From: Burkholderiaceae bacterium
Lineage (GTDB): Bacteria; Pseudomonadota; Gammaproteobacteria; Burkholderiales; Burkholderiaceae_C
Assembly: GCA_024235855.1 (NCBI GenBank)
Contig: JACKLN010000006.1
Location: forward strand, 124,001-188,000
DNA length: 64,000 nucleotides
Reading direction: 5' to 3'
In this document: piece by piece, positions 1 through 8,881 of the stretch
Layout of the letters: every line of letters begins with the position of its first letter
Numbering within the stretch: the stretch's first letter is position 1
Translations under genes and position numbers: made by a program
The notes under the pieces: model-generated
The model's database searches: none
Seen by the model: the letters and a program-made list of their open reading frames with translations, nothing else
Told to the model about the DNA's origin: nothing

Positions 1-334
1 CTGGCGTTACATCGGGGCCCACCATCTCCAGCAGGTTGAATTGCGAGGCCACCTGGAACAGCGCCCCGGCGAAGCGGGAGTCGCGGTGCAGTGCGCGCAC
101 GTCGCCGGCGATGGCCTGCACCGTGCTGCGGCCGGCCACTGCCGGGGCACACCGGCCGCGCAGGCTGGCCAGCGAGGGCAGCTCCAGCGTGCCGACGCCC
201 CAACGCTCAGTGCCCAGCGACGACACCAGCAGGCCCTCTTCGACGCGCAGACGGGATCGGGTGGTCTCGTACGGGCCCTCGGCGAAACCCGTGATACGGC
301 TGAACCAGTCTGCGCTTGGGTGTGTGGTGCTCAT
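1..334 (-). CDS. conserved protein of unknown function (N-terminal part, cut by window edge)
   Basis: A reverse-strand reading frame opens at an ATG (334-332) with GGAAGGAG just upstream and stays open for 111 codons to the window edge; the C-terminal part lies outside. The product begins MSTTHPSADWFSRITGF and contains ALFQVASQFNLLEM near the edge. The pattern feels like a widespread uncharacterised family, but I cannot name it or a function. It starts 43 bp after the stop of the TonB-dependent receptor gene on the same strand, so it is probably the fourth gene of the NAD-precursor salvage operon. The forward-strand frames over this stretch look like shadows. Confidence 0.55.
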   Translation of the reverse strand, partial: MSTTHPSADWFSRITGFAEGPYETTRSRLRVEEGLLVSSLGTERWGVGTLELPSLASLRGRCAPAVAGRSTVQAIAGDVRALHRDSRFAGALFQVASQFNLLEMVGPDVTP

Positions 335-377
335 GCGCTCCTTCCCGAGGGCGCGATGGGGAGGTACCGAAAGCGAG

Positions 378-2546
378 TCATTCGAAGCCGCCGACTTGCA
401 ACGAGACCGCCCAGGCCCGGGCCGCGCCCGGGAACAGCAGGTCAGCGCTGTAGGCCTGCCCTGCATCGCGCCAGTAGCGGTGGTCGGCTGCATTGCGCAC
501 GCCGATGTCTAGGCTGACGGGCGTGCCCGACGAAGAGACCTGCCAGGTCAGGCCGAGGTCGATGACCGCATGGCCGCCCACCCGCACCGTGCCATCGGCC
601 GTGGCTGCCTTCGACGAACGCGCCGTTAAGGCGGCGTTGTAGCGCAGGCTGGGCAAGCTCTGCAGGCGTTGGTCCAGCCGCAGGTGTAGCGCCGATCGGG
701 GGATGTTCTGCAGCTGCTGGCCGTCCCGCGCGGCGAGACCCGAGCCTCGGCCGGTGGCGTCGATGAAGGTGTAGCGCCCGTCCATTTGCGTGGCGGGCCC
801 CGGGGCCCACTGGAAGCCTGCTTCGAGGCCCGTGTGCCTTTGCTGCCCGCGCTGCACCCAGGCGCCCTTGCCTGCCCAGGAAGTGCCCAATGGCTCGATG
901 AACTCCCAGGGCCGCTGGGCGCGGAAGACGGTCAGGCTGTAGCTGAAGGTAGCGCCTACCTTGCCCTTGCCGCCTACCTCCACCTGCCTGGTGACGCGGG
1001 GTGCCAACACCTCGCCAGCATTGACTGCAGTGGCCGGTGCCTCGGCACCGAACTCCAGCCCTTGAGCGAGGCTCGCGAAAGCCGTGAACGCGGGCCCAGG
1101 TTGCCAGCTCAGTGCCCAGCGCGGCAGCAGGCGTCGCTCGCCAGGCAGGCCAGCCGGCGCTTCGATGTCGGTCCAGCGCAGGCCCAGCACCGAGGTCCAC
1201 GGGCCCACGCTTGCTGCATGCCCGAGCCACACCGCCTGCTGCGCACTGTCCAGCGGCGGGCGGTCCACGCCGGGTGCCAAGGGCTGGGGCAAGGCCTCGC
1301 CCGGCCGGTAGACGTTGCCTGAGAGCGCTAGCCCGGCAGCGTCGTAGCTGGTGACGTTGAAGTAGCCGCCTTGCCGCAGCCGGCGCTCTATGCGTTCGAC
1401 GCCGAGCTGCAACTCATGCTCGAGGCCGGCCGCGCGGAAAGGCTGCACCGCTGACACGCGTGCGTGCGTGCTAGCGCGGCGTTCCAGCGCGCGGTAGTCG
1501 TAGAGCACGTAGTCGCCGTTGGCACAGAAGAACTCGAGAGGCGGCTCGTTGCACCCGAAGGGCGTGGCCAGGTTGTCGTCGATCCGGGCCTGCGCGTTGG
1601 ACAGGGCGGCCTCCCACTTCAAGTCGCCGGGGCCGTTGCCCTCCACGCGAAGCATGGCCAACCGCCCCTGGTTGGTGAAGGGTCGTGACCAAGGCTGGGC
1701 GTTCAGGTTCACCTCGCGCACGCGCTTCAGGTCCGGCGGCGCGGTGCCACCCAGCAGCTGGAAGCCCGGCACAACCGGCTGCGTCCTGTGTTGCAGCGCC
1801 ACATCGAAGTAGAGCCGCAGCGCCTCGTGGGGCGTAGCATCGAAAGTCAGGCCGACGAAGCTGCGCTGCCCATCGGCGCCGGCAATGCCAGGGCGCAGCC
1901 GCGCCTGCGAAGCCGTCGCGCGCCACCCCCACGCTGGCCAGGACTGCCCAGCCTCGGCCACCAGCAGCGTACCGCCCCGTCCATCAGCCTCAAGCCGGGC
2001 CCGCAGTGGCTGCTGCCCGCGAGGCGTGATCTGGTTGAGGCTGCCGCCCGCCCCCACGAGCCCGCCCCGGCTGCCGGCGGCGCCGGCCAGGACCTGCAGC
2101 GCCGCGGTGCCTTCAAGAGGAAACTGCCATTCGCCCGGCACCACCATGCCGTTGACGCGGAAGGCGCTGCCCATGTCCAGCGTGAAGCCGCGGACCGTGA
2201 AGTTCTCGTAATAGCCCACGGCCGCGAAGTTCTCGCCGACCGAAGGCGCGGTGGCCAGCACGGCCGCCAGCGAGGCCTTGCCGGGCGCGTGCAGTTGCTG
2301 GGCGCCGTACTCCAGCAGAGAGACCGTGCTGTTGCCGGGCTCAAGACCGTTCGCGCGTGGCGTCAGCAGACTGCCCGGCAGGCGGTCTGCCTGGACGAGC
2401 ACACGCTGCGGTGAAGAGTCGGCTGCGTCAGCTTGGCCCGTGGCGCCCATTGCCGATGGCGCCTGCGTAGACAAGGCGCTCAGGCAGGCCAGGGCTAGCA
2501 GGCCCTGTCGCGGCCGCCGGGCTGCGGGCTTGCGGAAGTGCTTCAC
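378..2546 (-). CDS. TonB-dependent outer-membrane receptor, probably for an NAD precursor
   Basis: 722 residues with a cleavable signal peptide (basic start, then a hydrophobic stretch ending near QAPSAMGA at about residue 35). A plug domain follows at about 50-180, with GYYENFTVRGFTLDMG typical of siderophore-receptor-type plugs, then a long beta-barrel region. It would sit in the outer membrane and import a ligand using TonB-ExbBD energy. Its ATG overlaps the nadR stop (ATGA), so translation is coupled to the nicotinamide riboside genes. I infer from this context, not from the protein, that the ligand is a pyridine precursor or conjugate. A siderophore or cobalamin-like ligand cannot be excluded. 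The family assignment is firm; the substrate is not. Confidence 0.85.
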   Translation of the reverse strand: MKHFRKPAARRPRQGLLALACLSALSTQAPSAMGATGQADAADSSPQRVLVQADRLPGSLLTPRANGLEPGNSTVSLLEYGAQQLHAPGKASLAAVLATAPSVGENFAAVGYYENFTVRGFTLDMGSAFRVNGMVVPGEWQFPLEGTAALQVLAGAAGSRGGLVGAGGSLNQITPRGQQPLRARLEADGRGGTLLVAEAGQSWPAWGWRATASQARLRPGIAGADGQRSFVGLTFDATPHEALRLYFDVALQHRTQPVVPGFQLLGGTAPPDLKRVREVNLNAQPWSRPFTNQGRLAMLRVEGNGPGDLKWEAALSNAQARIDDNLATPFGCNEPPLEFFCANGDYVLYDYRALERRASTHARVSAVQPFRAAGLEHELQLGVERIERRLRQGGYFNVTSYDAAGLALSGNVYRPGEALPQPLAPGVDRPPLDSAQQAVWLGHAASVGPWTSVLGLRWTDIEAPAGLPGERRLLPRWALSWQPGPAFTAFASLAQGLEFGAEAPATAVNAGEVLAPRVTRQVEVGGKGKVGATFSYSLTVFRAQRPWEFIEPLGTSWAGKGAWVQRGQQRHTGLEAGFQWAPGPATQMDGRYTFIDATGRGSGLAARDGQQLQNIPRSALHLRLDQRLQSLPSLRYNAALTARSSKAATADGTVRVGGHAVIDLGLTWQVSSSGTPVSLDIGVRNAADHRYWRDAGQAYSADLLFPGAARAWAVSLQVGGFE

Positions 2547-3595
2547 GTCAGTTTCTCCAGAACCTGGGCGACCCGCGTGTCGACGCTGCCAGACACTTCG
2601 AGGAAGGGCAGGCCGTGGCGGCGCAGCAGCGCGAGCGTCGTGCCGTGCTGGGCCGCGCGCCAGGCTGCATCTCGCCGGGTGCCGTCTTGTTGGAATGGAA
2701 AGTCGGGCGTGCAGAGCACGGTGAGGTCATAGCGCCGGCGCGACAGCGCGAGGAGCGTGCGCGACGGTGCGTCGTGGTCGTGTAGCGCATAGACCAGCGT
2801 CGACAAGGGCGAGGTGTCGCAGACCACGCAAGTAGGCGTGGCCTGGGCCGCTGCGACCTCGTGCGCCACCTGGGTTTGCGCCACGAACTCGAGCTCGCGG
2901 AGGCTCAGGTCCTGCCGGGTCTGTTCCCAGTAGGTCCGACCGTACTCGGGCACCAGCGCGGCGCCCAGCGCTTGCGCCAGGGCGCTGGCCAGCGTGGTCT
3001 TGCCGCTGGACTCGCCGCCGAGGATGCAGACGCGTTGGACCATGTCGGCGTAGACGTATGGGTCCACCCTGTCGCGCCACCGGGCGGGGTCTGCCCGCAC
3101 GTCGGTGCCTCGCACCGGGCAGGTCGCGCGGCTAGGGTCGACCGAGCGATGCACCACGCCCGGGTGCGTGCCATCGGCGGCGCGGAACGCCTGGCTCAGG
3201 TGCTCGGCGAAGCCGTCTCCATAGGCTTCGCTGGTGAAGACCGCATCCACCTGCCACCGCAGCAGGTGCAGGCAGAGCCAGGCGACGAAGGCGCGCTGCG
3301 CGTGTTCAGCCGCATCGTTAGGCGGTGTCTCGCGGGGCTCCACGCCTCGGACACGGCACAGCCTTGCCAGCTCCGCGTCATCGAGGACGACGGAGCGCAC
3401 GCCGGGGAAGCGATAACGTAGCCAGACCCGCCGCGTAGCGGCATCGCAGCGCGGTAACTCGGGCTTGGAATAAGACAGCACGACAACCCGCTCGCAGGCC
3501 GCCAGGGCGCTCTCAATCAGGAACTCGTGCCCGTGGTGCAGCGGGCTGAACTTGCCGACGACCAGCCCCAGGCAATGGCGCAGGCCCACGCTCAT
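2543..3595 (-). CDS. nadR: bifunctional NMN adenylyltransferase / nicotinamide riboside kinase NadR
   Basis: 350 residues. The N-terminal nucleotidyltransferase domain carries GKFSPLHHGH (about residues 14-23), the family HxGH signature for NMN to NAD. The C-terminal kinase domain starts near 185 with the P-loop GGESSGKTT, which would phosphorylate nicotinamide riboside to NMN. There is no N-terminal helix-turn-helix as in enterobacterial NadR, consistent with regulation by the neighbouring NrtR instead. The start chosen, MSVGLRHCLG, overlaps the pnuC stop by ATGA, and the stop overlaps the receptor start the same way. A longer in-frame extension upstream is a shadow of pnuC. Confidence 0.92.
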   Translation of the reverse strand: MSVGLRHCLGLVVGKFSPLHHGHEFLIESALAACERVVVLSYSKPELPRCDAATRRVWLRYRFPGVRSVVLDDAELARLCRVRGVEPRETPPNDAAEHAQRAFVAWLCLHLLRWQVDAVFTSEAYGDGFAEHLSQAFRAADGTHPGVVHRSVDPSRATCPVRGTDVRADPARWRDRVDPYVYADMVQRVCILGGESSGKTTLASALAQALGAALVPEYGRTYWEQTRQDLSLRELEFVAQTQVAHEVAAAQATPTCVVCDTSPLSTLVYALHDHDAPSRTLLALSRRRYDLTVLCTPDFPFQQDGTRRDAAWRAAQHGTTLALLRRHGLPFLEVSGSVDTRVAQVLEKLT

Positions 3596-4185
3596 GTTCG
3601 TGCTGGCAGCAGGTGCAGGTCTTGCCGGGCGAGCAAGCGGTGCCAGTGCCTGAGCGCCACCACAGCGTTCAGCAGGTAGACCGTGTACAGGGCTGCCGTG
3701 ACAAAGAGCTCCCGGCTGAAGAACAGCGGCACCGCCAACAGGTTCACGAGCAGCCAGAACCACCAGGTCTGGACCTGGCGCTTCATCAACAGCAGCTGCG
3801 CCACGATGCTGAAGCCCAGCACCAGCGAATCGAGGAAGGGTGCGTAGGCGTCCGTCCAGCGCCAGAGCAGCCCGCCGTAGGCCAGTGCTCCGACCGCGCC
3901 AAACGCCAGCAGCAAGAGCATGCTGCGCGGTGCGGCGCGTGTGATGGGCCTGGCGGGCTGGTGCGGCCCACCGGCCCACTGCCACCAGCCCCAGGCGCTG
4001 GTGGCCACAAAGAACACCTGCAGCGTCACGTCGGCGTAGAGCTTGGCCTGGAAGAACAGCACGGCAAAGAGCAGGCAGCCGACGATGCCCGTCCACCAGG
4101 TGTGCACGCTGTTGCGGGCGGCCAGCAGGATGGACACCGTCATCACGCCGTTCGCTGCAAGCTCGAGCCACGTCACGGGGACCAC
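3592..4185 (-). CDS. pnuC: nicotinamide riboside transporter PnuC
   Basis: 197 residues, nearly all hydrophobic, with about seven predicted membrane segments and aromatic motifs such as VHTWWTGIVGCLLFAV and SAWGWWQWAGG typical of PnuC. It would bring nicotinamide riboside across the inner membrane by facilitated diffusion, trapped by the NadR kinase. The start is GTG at 4185, with a weak AAGGCG upstream. It is the first gene of the ATGA-coupled operon pnuC-nadR-receptor and faces the divergent nrtR across 65 bp. Confidence 0.9.
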   Translation of the reverse strand: MVPVTWLELAANGVMTVSILLAARNSVHTWWTGIVGCLLFAVLFFQAKLYADVTLQVFFVATSAWGWWQWAGGPHQPARPITRAAPRSMLLLLAFGAVGALAYGGLLWRWTDAYAPFLDSLVLGFSIVAQLLLMKRQVQTWWFWLLVNLLAVPLFFSRELFVTAALYTVYLLNAVVALRHWHRLLARQDLHLLPART

Positions 4186-4201
4186 ACGAAACGCCTTGTT
4201 G

Positions 4202-4228
4202 TTGGCAGAATGTCAATATCTTAGCCAA
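4202..4228. promoter_or_regulatory. candidate NrtR operator in the pnuC/nrtR divergent promoter
   Basis: The 65 bp between the divergent pnuC and nrtR starts contain an inverted repeat, TTGGC-N17-GCCAA, around an AT-rich core (AATGTCAATATCTT). It is the only clear dyad there and the right size for a dimeric repressor. Assignment to NrtR comes from position only; a single site could control both directions. Confidence 0.45.
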
Positions 4229-4250
4229 GACCCGGCGACCTGTCTTCTTC

Positions 4251-4925
4251 ATGGTGCGGCAGCTCTACCCCCTTGTGTCCGCCGACGTGGCCTTGTTCAG
4301 CGTGGCTGACGACCGCCTGCAGGTGCTGCTGGTCCGGCGCGAGCATGCGCCGGAGGCCGGCCTGTGGGCCCTGCCGGGGGCGCTGCTACAGCCCTTGGGC
4401 GATGCGGACCTCGAGGCCACGGCCCGGCGCGCGCTGCGCGAGAAGATCAGCGTCGAGGTGCCCTACCTGGCGCAGCTGCGCACCTTCGCCGGCGCCTTGC
4501 GTGACCCGCGGGGCTGGTCCTTGTCCGTACTGCACTTTGCGCTGCTGCCGCGCGACCCGGTGCCTGCGGTCGCACGTTCCAGCGTCGACGGCGTTCATTG
4601 GGCTGACGCCGATGCGCCCGGCCGGCGGCTTGCCTTTGACCATGCACAGCAGATCCGGTGGGCCCGGACGGCGCTGCGCCAGCGCGTGCAGGACCACGCC
4701 CTGCCTTTGCACCTGATGCCCGAACGGTTCACCCTGACGCAACTGCAGCGGGTGTGCGAGGCGATCCTGTCGCCAGGCCCGCAGCAACCAGTCCGGCTAG
4801 ACAAGGGGGCCTTTCGCCGCCGCTTTGCCAAGAGCCCCGACATCGTCGAAGTGCCGGGTGCGTTCGAACATGGGGCTCAGCGGCCGGCACAACTGTTCCG
4901 CGTGGCCACGGGGTTTCAGTTCTAG
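4251..4925 (+). CDS. nrtR: NrtR-type Nudix transcriptional regulator of NAD metabolism
   Basis: 224 residues. An N-terminal Nudix-fold domain (about 8-140) is followed by a winged-helix domain starting MPERFTLTQLQRVCEAIL and ending with the family-typical basic segment and RPAQLFRVA. The Nudix box is degenerate: around GDADLEATARRALREKIS the catalytic REUxEE core is lost, as expected for a sensor that binds ADP-ribose without hydrolysing it. It is divergent from pnuC-nadR, the usual target of this family. Called NrtR with good confidence; ligand and repression are known for the family, not shown here. Confidence 0.85.
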   Translation: MVRQLYPLVSADVALFSVADDRLQVLLVRREHAPEAGLWALPGALLQPLGDADLEATARRALREKISVEVPYLAQLRTFAGALRDPRGWSLSVLHFALLPRDPVPAVARSSVDGVHWADADAPGRRLAFDHAQQIRWARTALRQRVQDHALPLHLMPERFTLTQLQRVCEAILSPGPQQPVRLDKGAFRRRFAKSPDIVEVPGAFEHGAQRPAQLFRVATGFQF

Positions 4926-5084
4926 CGGGTCGAGAAGTGACGCCTGTGCAGCGGTTGCTGCCTGTTAGCGCCGCCGATCGAACTCACGCTGACCGGCATC
5001 AAGCAGCCACTGGAGCTCAGCCCCGACCGCCACGAAGCTTGAGCCAACCTTCGGGGGTCAGCGGCATCATGCGAGACCTAAGTT
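4926..5084. other. intergenic stretch with possible gene remnant
   Basis: Between nrtR and the IS66 element there is no intact gene. A short forward frame at about 4980-5043 reads ELTLTGIKQPLELSPDRHEA then stop, which looks like the C-terminal end of a lost protein. It is too short to identify. The last eight bases are the left target duplication of the insertion sequence. Confidence 0.3.
5077..5084. repeat. left target-site duplication of the IS66 element (cctaagtt)
   Basis: The 8-bp cctaagtt immediately before the left terminal repeat is repeated exactly after the right one (10560-10567). Eight base pairs is the duplication length expected of IS66 elements. Confidence 0.9.
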
Positions 5085-5109
5085 GTATGCGGTCAATGAA
5101 CCCCGCCCT
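5085..5109 (+). repeat. left terminal inverted repeat of IS66 element
   Basis: Begins gtatgcggtcaatgaacccc and matches the reverse complement of 10535-10559 with about two mismatches. The partner begins gtaagcgg, the canonical GTAA start of IS66 ends, so this left end carries a T substitution. Confidence 0.88.
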
Positions 5110-5147
5110 TGATCGTGCCGCAGCGGGGTGAGCTCAGCAGAGCCTGA

Positions 5148-6029
5148 TCAGGTCGCGTCCAGTGCCAGGCGCCAGGGCAGTAGCGCTGCATAGTCGTCCA
5201 CCGTCTTGGCCCGCGGCAACGCGATGAACAGCGAGCGCAGGTAGCGGTAGCCATCGACCCCGTTGACCTTGCAGGTCTGCAGCAGCGAGTACAGGTTGGC
5301 GCTGGCGTTGGCACCGGCCACCGTGTCGGCGAACAGCCAGTTGCGGCGGCCGACGCAGAACGGCCGGATGGCGTTCTCCTGCATGTTGTTGTCGATGCTG
5401 TAGCGCCCGTCGTCAACGTAGCGCTTGAGCTTCTGCCACTGCGACGCCAGGTAGTGCAGCGCCTCGCCCAGCAGGCTCTTGGGCAGGGCTGCGTGGAGGT
5501 TGGCGAGCAACAGCTCCTCGATCGTGATGAGCACCGGCGCGCTGTGCAGTTGCCGACGCCGCCCGAGCTCGGCGGTGTCCACCCCGTCGCGCCGGGCCTG
5601 CGACTCCACCTGGTAGAGCTTGCCGATCAGGTCGATGAAGCGCACGGCCAACTGATCCGGCCCGCGCCGGTCCTTCGGCAGCGCCTGCAGCGCGTCATGG
5701 AAGTAGCGCCTGCAGTGCGCCCAGCAACCCAGGTGCACCAGGCCGTTGGCCTGCGCGATCTTGTCGTAGACATCGTAGCCGTCGGTCATCAGCACCGCGC
5801 CCGCACGCACGCCGGCATACAAGCCCATCGCCGTGGTCGCCGATCTGCTGGGCGAGTAGCTGAACAGCCGGATCGGTGGCCCGGTGCCGTCCTGGCCCGA
5901 GCCGTCGGTCATCTGCGCCCAGACATAGCTCTTGGTCTGCGCCGCACGCCCGGGCTCCTTGAGCACCTGCAACTCGGTCTCGTCACCGAAGACAAGCGGC
6001 GCGTCCAGCAGTTCGTCACGCAGCAGGTT
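5148..6029 (-). pseudogene. tnpC: IS66 transposase TnpC, C-terminal part (split by IS21)
   Basis: This frame, open from the IS21 junction to the stop at 5148, is the catalytic half of IS66 TnpC. It shows the DDE residues in context: GDETELQVL, then LMTDGYDVYD, then MQENAIRPFCVGRRNW. It has no start of its own. Joined to 8901-9636, minus the 7-bp duplication, it restores a transposase of about 535 residues, the usual size. It is inactive as found. Confidence 0.9.
6023..6029. repeat. left target-site duplication of the IS21 element (gcaggtt)
   Basis: gcaggtt lies directly before the left IS21 end and is repeated directly after the right end at 8901-8907. Its position inside tnpC marks the insertion point. 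Confidence 0.85.
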
Positions 6030-6047
6030 TGCGCATTCCGCTGATCG

Positions 6048-6172
6048 CGGACACCCATTCCAAGCTGATCGCGGACAGCGTTCCGGGCGATCGCGGACAC
6101 CCTGGGTGAGATGCCTGAGTGACGGCCCGGATGGTAGAGCAACCGTCCGCCATCAGCGTGGAACGCTGTCCG
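6048..6172. repeat. left-end multiple repeats of IS21 element
   Basis: CGGACA cores, in the gatcgcggaca context, lie at about 6048, 6072 and 6094. Two copies in the opposite orientation (cgtccgccatcagc, tgtccgccatcagc) lie at about 6144 and 6167. These are presumably binding sites for the IstA transposase. Confidence 0.75.
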
Positions 6173-6380
6173 CCATCAGCGCGGAGCGAGGCCAGCCGGG
6201 TTATCCACGCGGCGCCCTGGCGCCGGGTGGGTAACCCGGTGCCGAAGGCGTTCTGCTGGGTGTGGATGTGCAGCCGATTTCAGCCTTGTCCACGGCGGCG
6301 GCGGCGCTTGCGACGCTACGCCGCCGCGGTGGGCAAGGCGGTGCCCGAAGCGGCGCTGGGGTAGCGTGCCTCGGATGCCG

Positions 6381-7118
6381 TCAGGCTTGCGGCCTGGCCC
6401 GGCGCAGCGACTCGCCCTTGAGCGCGATGGTGTGCGCGCCATGCAGCAGCCGGTCCATGATGGCGTCGGCGATGGTGGGCTCGTCGAGCCACTGGTGCCA
6501 GGCGCTGGTGGGCAACTGGCTGGTGATCAGCGTGCTGCGGCAGCCGACCCGGTCGTCCAGCAGTTCCAGCAGGTCCTGGCGCTCCTGGGCGGCGATGGGA
6601 GCGATGGCCAGGTCGTCGAGCACGAGGACATCCAGCCGCGCCAATGCGGCAAGCCGGCGGCTGAAGCTGCCGTCGCCGTGGGCCACCTGCAACTCCTGCA
6701 GCAGCCGCGTGGCGCGTGCGTAGAGCACGCTGAAGCCCCGGCGTGCAGCCTGCTGCGCCAGGGCACATCCGAGCCAAGTCTTGCCGCAGCCGGTGGCCCC
6801 CGTGATCAGGACGTTGCGGCCGTGGCGGATCCAGTCGCCCTCGGCCAAGGATGTGACGAGGTGGCGGTCCAGGCCTCGGCCGGCACGCCAGTCGATGTCC
6901 TCGATGCAGGCGCTGCTGACCTTGAGCTTGGCGGCCTTCAGCAGCCGCGCCACGCGCTTGCCGTCGCGCCAGTCGAGCTCGCGCTGCACCAGCAGCGCCA
7001 GGCGTTGTTCGAAGGGCAGCGCTGCGGCGGCGGCCTGGGTAGCGGTGTCGTTGAGCGCGGCGATCATGCCGTCCAGGCGCAGGCCGCGCAGTTGGTCCAG
7101 GGTTTGTTGGTGAAGCAT
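6381..7118 (-). CDS. istB: IS21 helper ATPase IstB
   Basis: 245 residues, the normal IstB length. It is a DnaA/DnaC-like AAA+ ATPase with Walker A GATGCGKT (about residue 107) and Walker B VLVLDDLAI. In IS21 elements IstB oligomerises on DNA and stimulates the IstA transposase. It begins MLHQQTLDQLRGLRLDGM, typical of the family, and lies 49 bp downstream of istA on the same strand. No damage is seen. Confidence 0.93.
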   Translation of the reverse strand: MLHQQTLDQLRGLRLDGMIAALNDTATQAAAAALPFEQRLALLVQRELDWRDGKRVARLLKAAKLKVSSACIEDIDWRAGRGLDRHLVTSLAEGDWIRHGRNVLITGATGCGKTWLGCALAQQAARRGFSVLYARATRLLQELQVAHGDGSFSRRLAALARLDVLVLDDLAIAPIAAQERQDLLELLDDRVGCRSTLITSQLPTSAWHQWLDEPTIADAIMDRLLHGAHTIALKGESLRRARPQA

Positions 7119-7167
7119 GCTGGGTTCGTCTCGAGGGGATGGGTAGGGGCGGTCGGTGCGCCGTGCA

Positions 7168-8718
7168 TCAGTGGTGGCCGTAGTAGCCGGGCCCGCGCAC
7201 GTTGTCGTGGCTGGGCATGGGGGCCGCAGCGCCGCCCAGCAGGCTGCTGCCCTGGCGGTCCAGGCCGCACTCCAGGATCGACTTCACGCTGCGGTAGTTC
7301 GGCGCCCGGATGGACTGCGCACGCGCGCAGGCGGCCTCCAGGCGCTCGTCGCCGTACTGCCGGGCCAGGCGCATCAGGCCCAGGCAAGCGCGGTAGCCCT
7401 GCTCGGGGTGCGGGCGATGCTGCATCTGCCAGCGCACCACGGCGGCGGTGGCCGCGCCGATGCGCTCACCCCAGCCGATGAGCTTGGCCGGCGTCCACTG
7501 CCGGTGCGCGCGGTGCGAGGCCGGCATGTGCTCGGCCACGGTGGTGAAGCCGCCGACCCTGGCGTTGCGAGCGTGCGCGGCGATGCGCTGGCGGCGCAGC
7601 AGCACTTCCAGCGTGCTGGCCGTGATGCGCAGTTCCACCGCCGCTCCGACGTGCTGGTGCGGCACCGAGTAGTAGTGGCCCTCGAAGGCGACGTGGTAGT
7701 CGATGTTCACCCGCGCGGGCTTGAACTGCGCCAGCACCATGGGCTGCTCCGGCAGCGGCTTGAGCGCCGGGGCGTCCAGCGCCTCGAAGGCGCTGCGCCG
7801 GCAGCCAGGCAGCTTCTTGAACGGCCGCTGGTTCAGTTCGGCCAGCAGCGACGCTATGGCCGCGTTGAGCTCACCCAGGCTGAAGAAGCGCCTGTTGCGC
7901 AGCCGCGCCAGGACCCAGCGCTCGACCACCTGCACCCCGACCTCCACCTTGGCCTTGTCCTGCGGCCGACCCGGGCGCGCCGGCAGCACGGCCACGCCGT
8001 AGTGCTCACCGAGCTCCTGCATCAGCCGGGCGGTGACGGGCTCGTAGGCGTCGGGGTTGGCGATCAGCGCGCGCGGCTGGTCGGGCACCAGCAGCCGGGG
8101 CACGCCGCCGATGAACTCCAGCGTCGCGATGATCGAGGCCACCCAGTCGGCGGCGGTCTGCTGCCAGGTGGCGCAGGCATAGGTGTAGTTCGACGCCCCC
8201 AGCACCGCCACGAACACCTGGGCGCGGCGGACCTCGCCCGTCACGGCGTCGACCACCGGCACCGTCTGGCCGGCGTAGTCCACGAACAGCCGTTCGCCGG
8301 CCGGGTGCAGCTGGCGCATCGAGCGCTTGAGCAGCTTGGCCCAGGCGCGGTACTTGTCGCAGAAGGCGCTGTAGCGGTAGGCCTGATCGCCAGCACCCGA
8401 GCGGTACTCCTCCCACAGCAGTTGCAGCGTCACGCCGGGGCGCTTGAGTTCCTGGTGCAACGCGGCGTAGTCGGGCTCGCGCCGCTGCGTGCTGCGCGGG
8501 CGCGGCGGCGGGTACAGCCGCGCCTGCAGTTCGTCGTCGCTCAGCGTACTGGCCGCCGGCCAGTCGATGCCGGCGCTGCGCGCGTACAGCGCGATCTCGC
8601 TGACGGTGGTCTTGCTGATGCTCAGCGCCGCGGCCACTTGCCGCGTGCTCAGGCCGGAGTCGGCCAGTAGTTGCAGTGTTCGTCTGATCTTGCTCATGAG
8701 GACCCTTGGTGTGGGCAT
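7168..8718 (-). CDS. istA: IS21 transposase IstA
   Basis: The protein is 516 residues from the chosen ATG at 8718, which has GGAG five bases upstream and gives the usual IS21 start MPTPRVLMSKIRR. A longer frame to 8766 lacks this support. A helix-turn-helix lies near residues 25-50 (LSTRQVAAALSISKTTVSEI). The DDE integrase core follows, with VDYAGQTVPVVD and KAKVEVGVQVVERW, then a C-terminal beta domain. It cuts and joins the IS21 ends together with IstB. Confidence 0.92.
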   Translation of the reverse strand: MPTPRVLMSKIRRTLQLLADSGLSTRQVAAALSISKTTVSEIALYARSAGIDWPAASTLSDDELQARLYPPPRPRSTQRREPDYAALHQELKRPGVTLQLLWEEYRSGAGDQAYRYSAFCDKYRAWAKLLKRSMRQLHPAGERLFVDYAGQTVPVVDAVTGEVRRAQVFVAVLGASNYTYACATWQQTAADWVASIIATLEFIGGVPRLLVPDQPRALIANPDAYEPVTARLMQELGEHYGVAVLPARPGRPQDKAKVEVGVQVVERWVLARLRNRRFFSLGELNAAIASLLAELNQRPFKKLPGCRRSAFEALDAPALKPLPEQPMVLAQFKPARVNIDYHVAFEGHYYSVPHQHVGAAVELRITASTLEVLLRRQRIAAHARNARVGGFTTVAEHMPASHRAHRQWTPAKLIGWGERIGAATAAVVRWQMQHRPHPEQGYRACLGLMRLARQYGDERLEAACARAQSIRAPNYRSVKSILECGLDRQGSSLLGGAAAPMPSHDNVRGPGYYGHH

Positions 8719-8783
8719 CGCCGCTCCGGCCAAAAAAGCCGGGCAGCCTATGCCTCGTTGGGTCACTCAGGACACCCCGCCGG

Positions 8784-8881
8784 TGTCCGCGATCAGAACG
8801 GAACGCTGTCCGCCATCAGCGTGGAACGCTGTCCGCCATCACGGCGGAATGCTGTCCGCCATCACAGCGGAACGGTGTCCG
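8784..8881. repeat. right-end multiple repeats of IS21 element, exact 23-bp period
   Basis: Five TGTCC cores start at 8784, 8807, 8830, 8853 and 8876, each exactly 23 bp apart. The surrounding units resemble gaacgctgtccgccatca. The regular phasing of about two helical turns suggests cooperative binding of IstA along one DNA face. It is not a CRISPR: the repeats are short and degenerate with no unique spacers. Confidence 0.85.
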
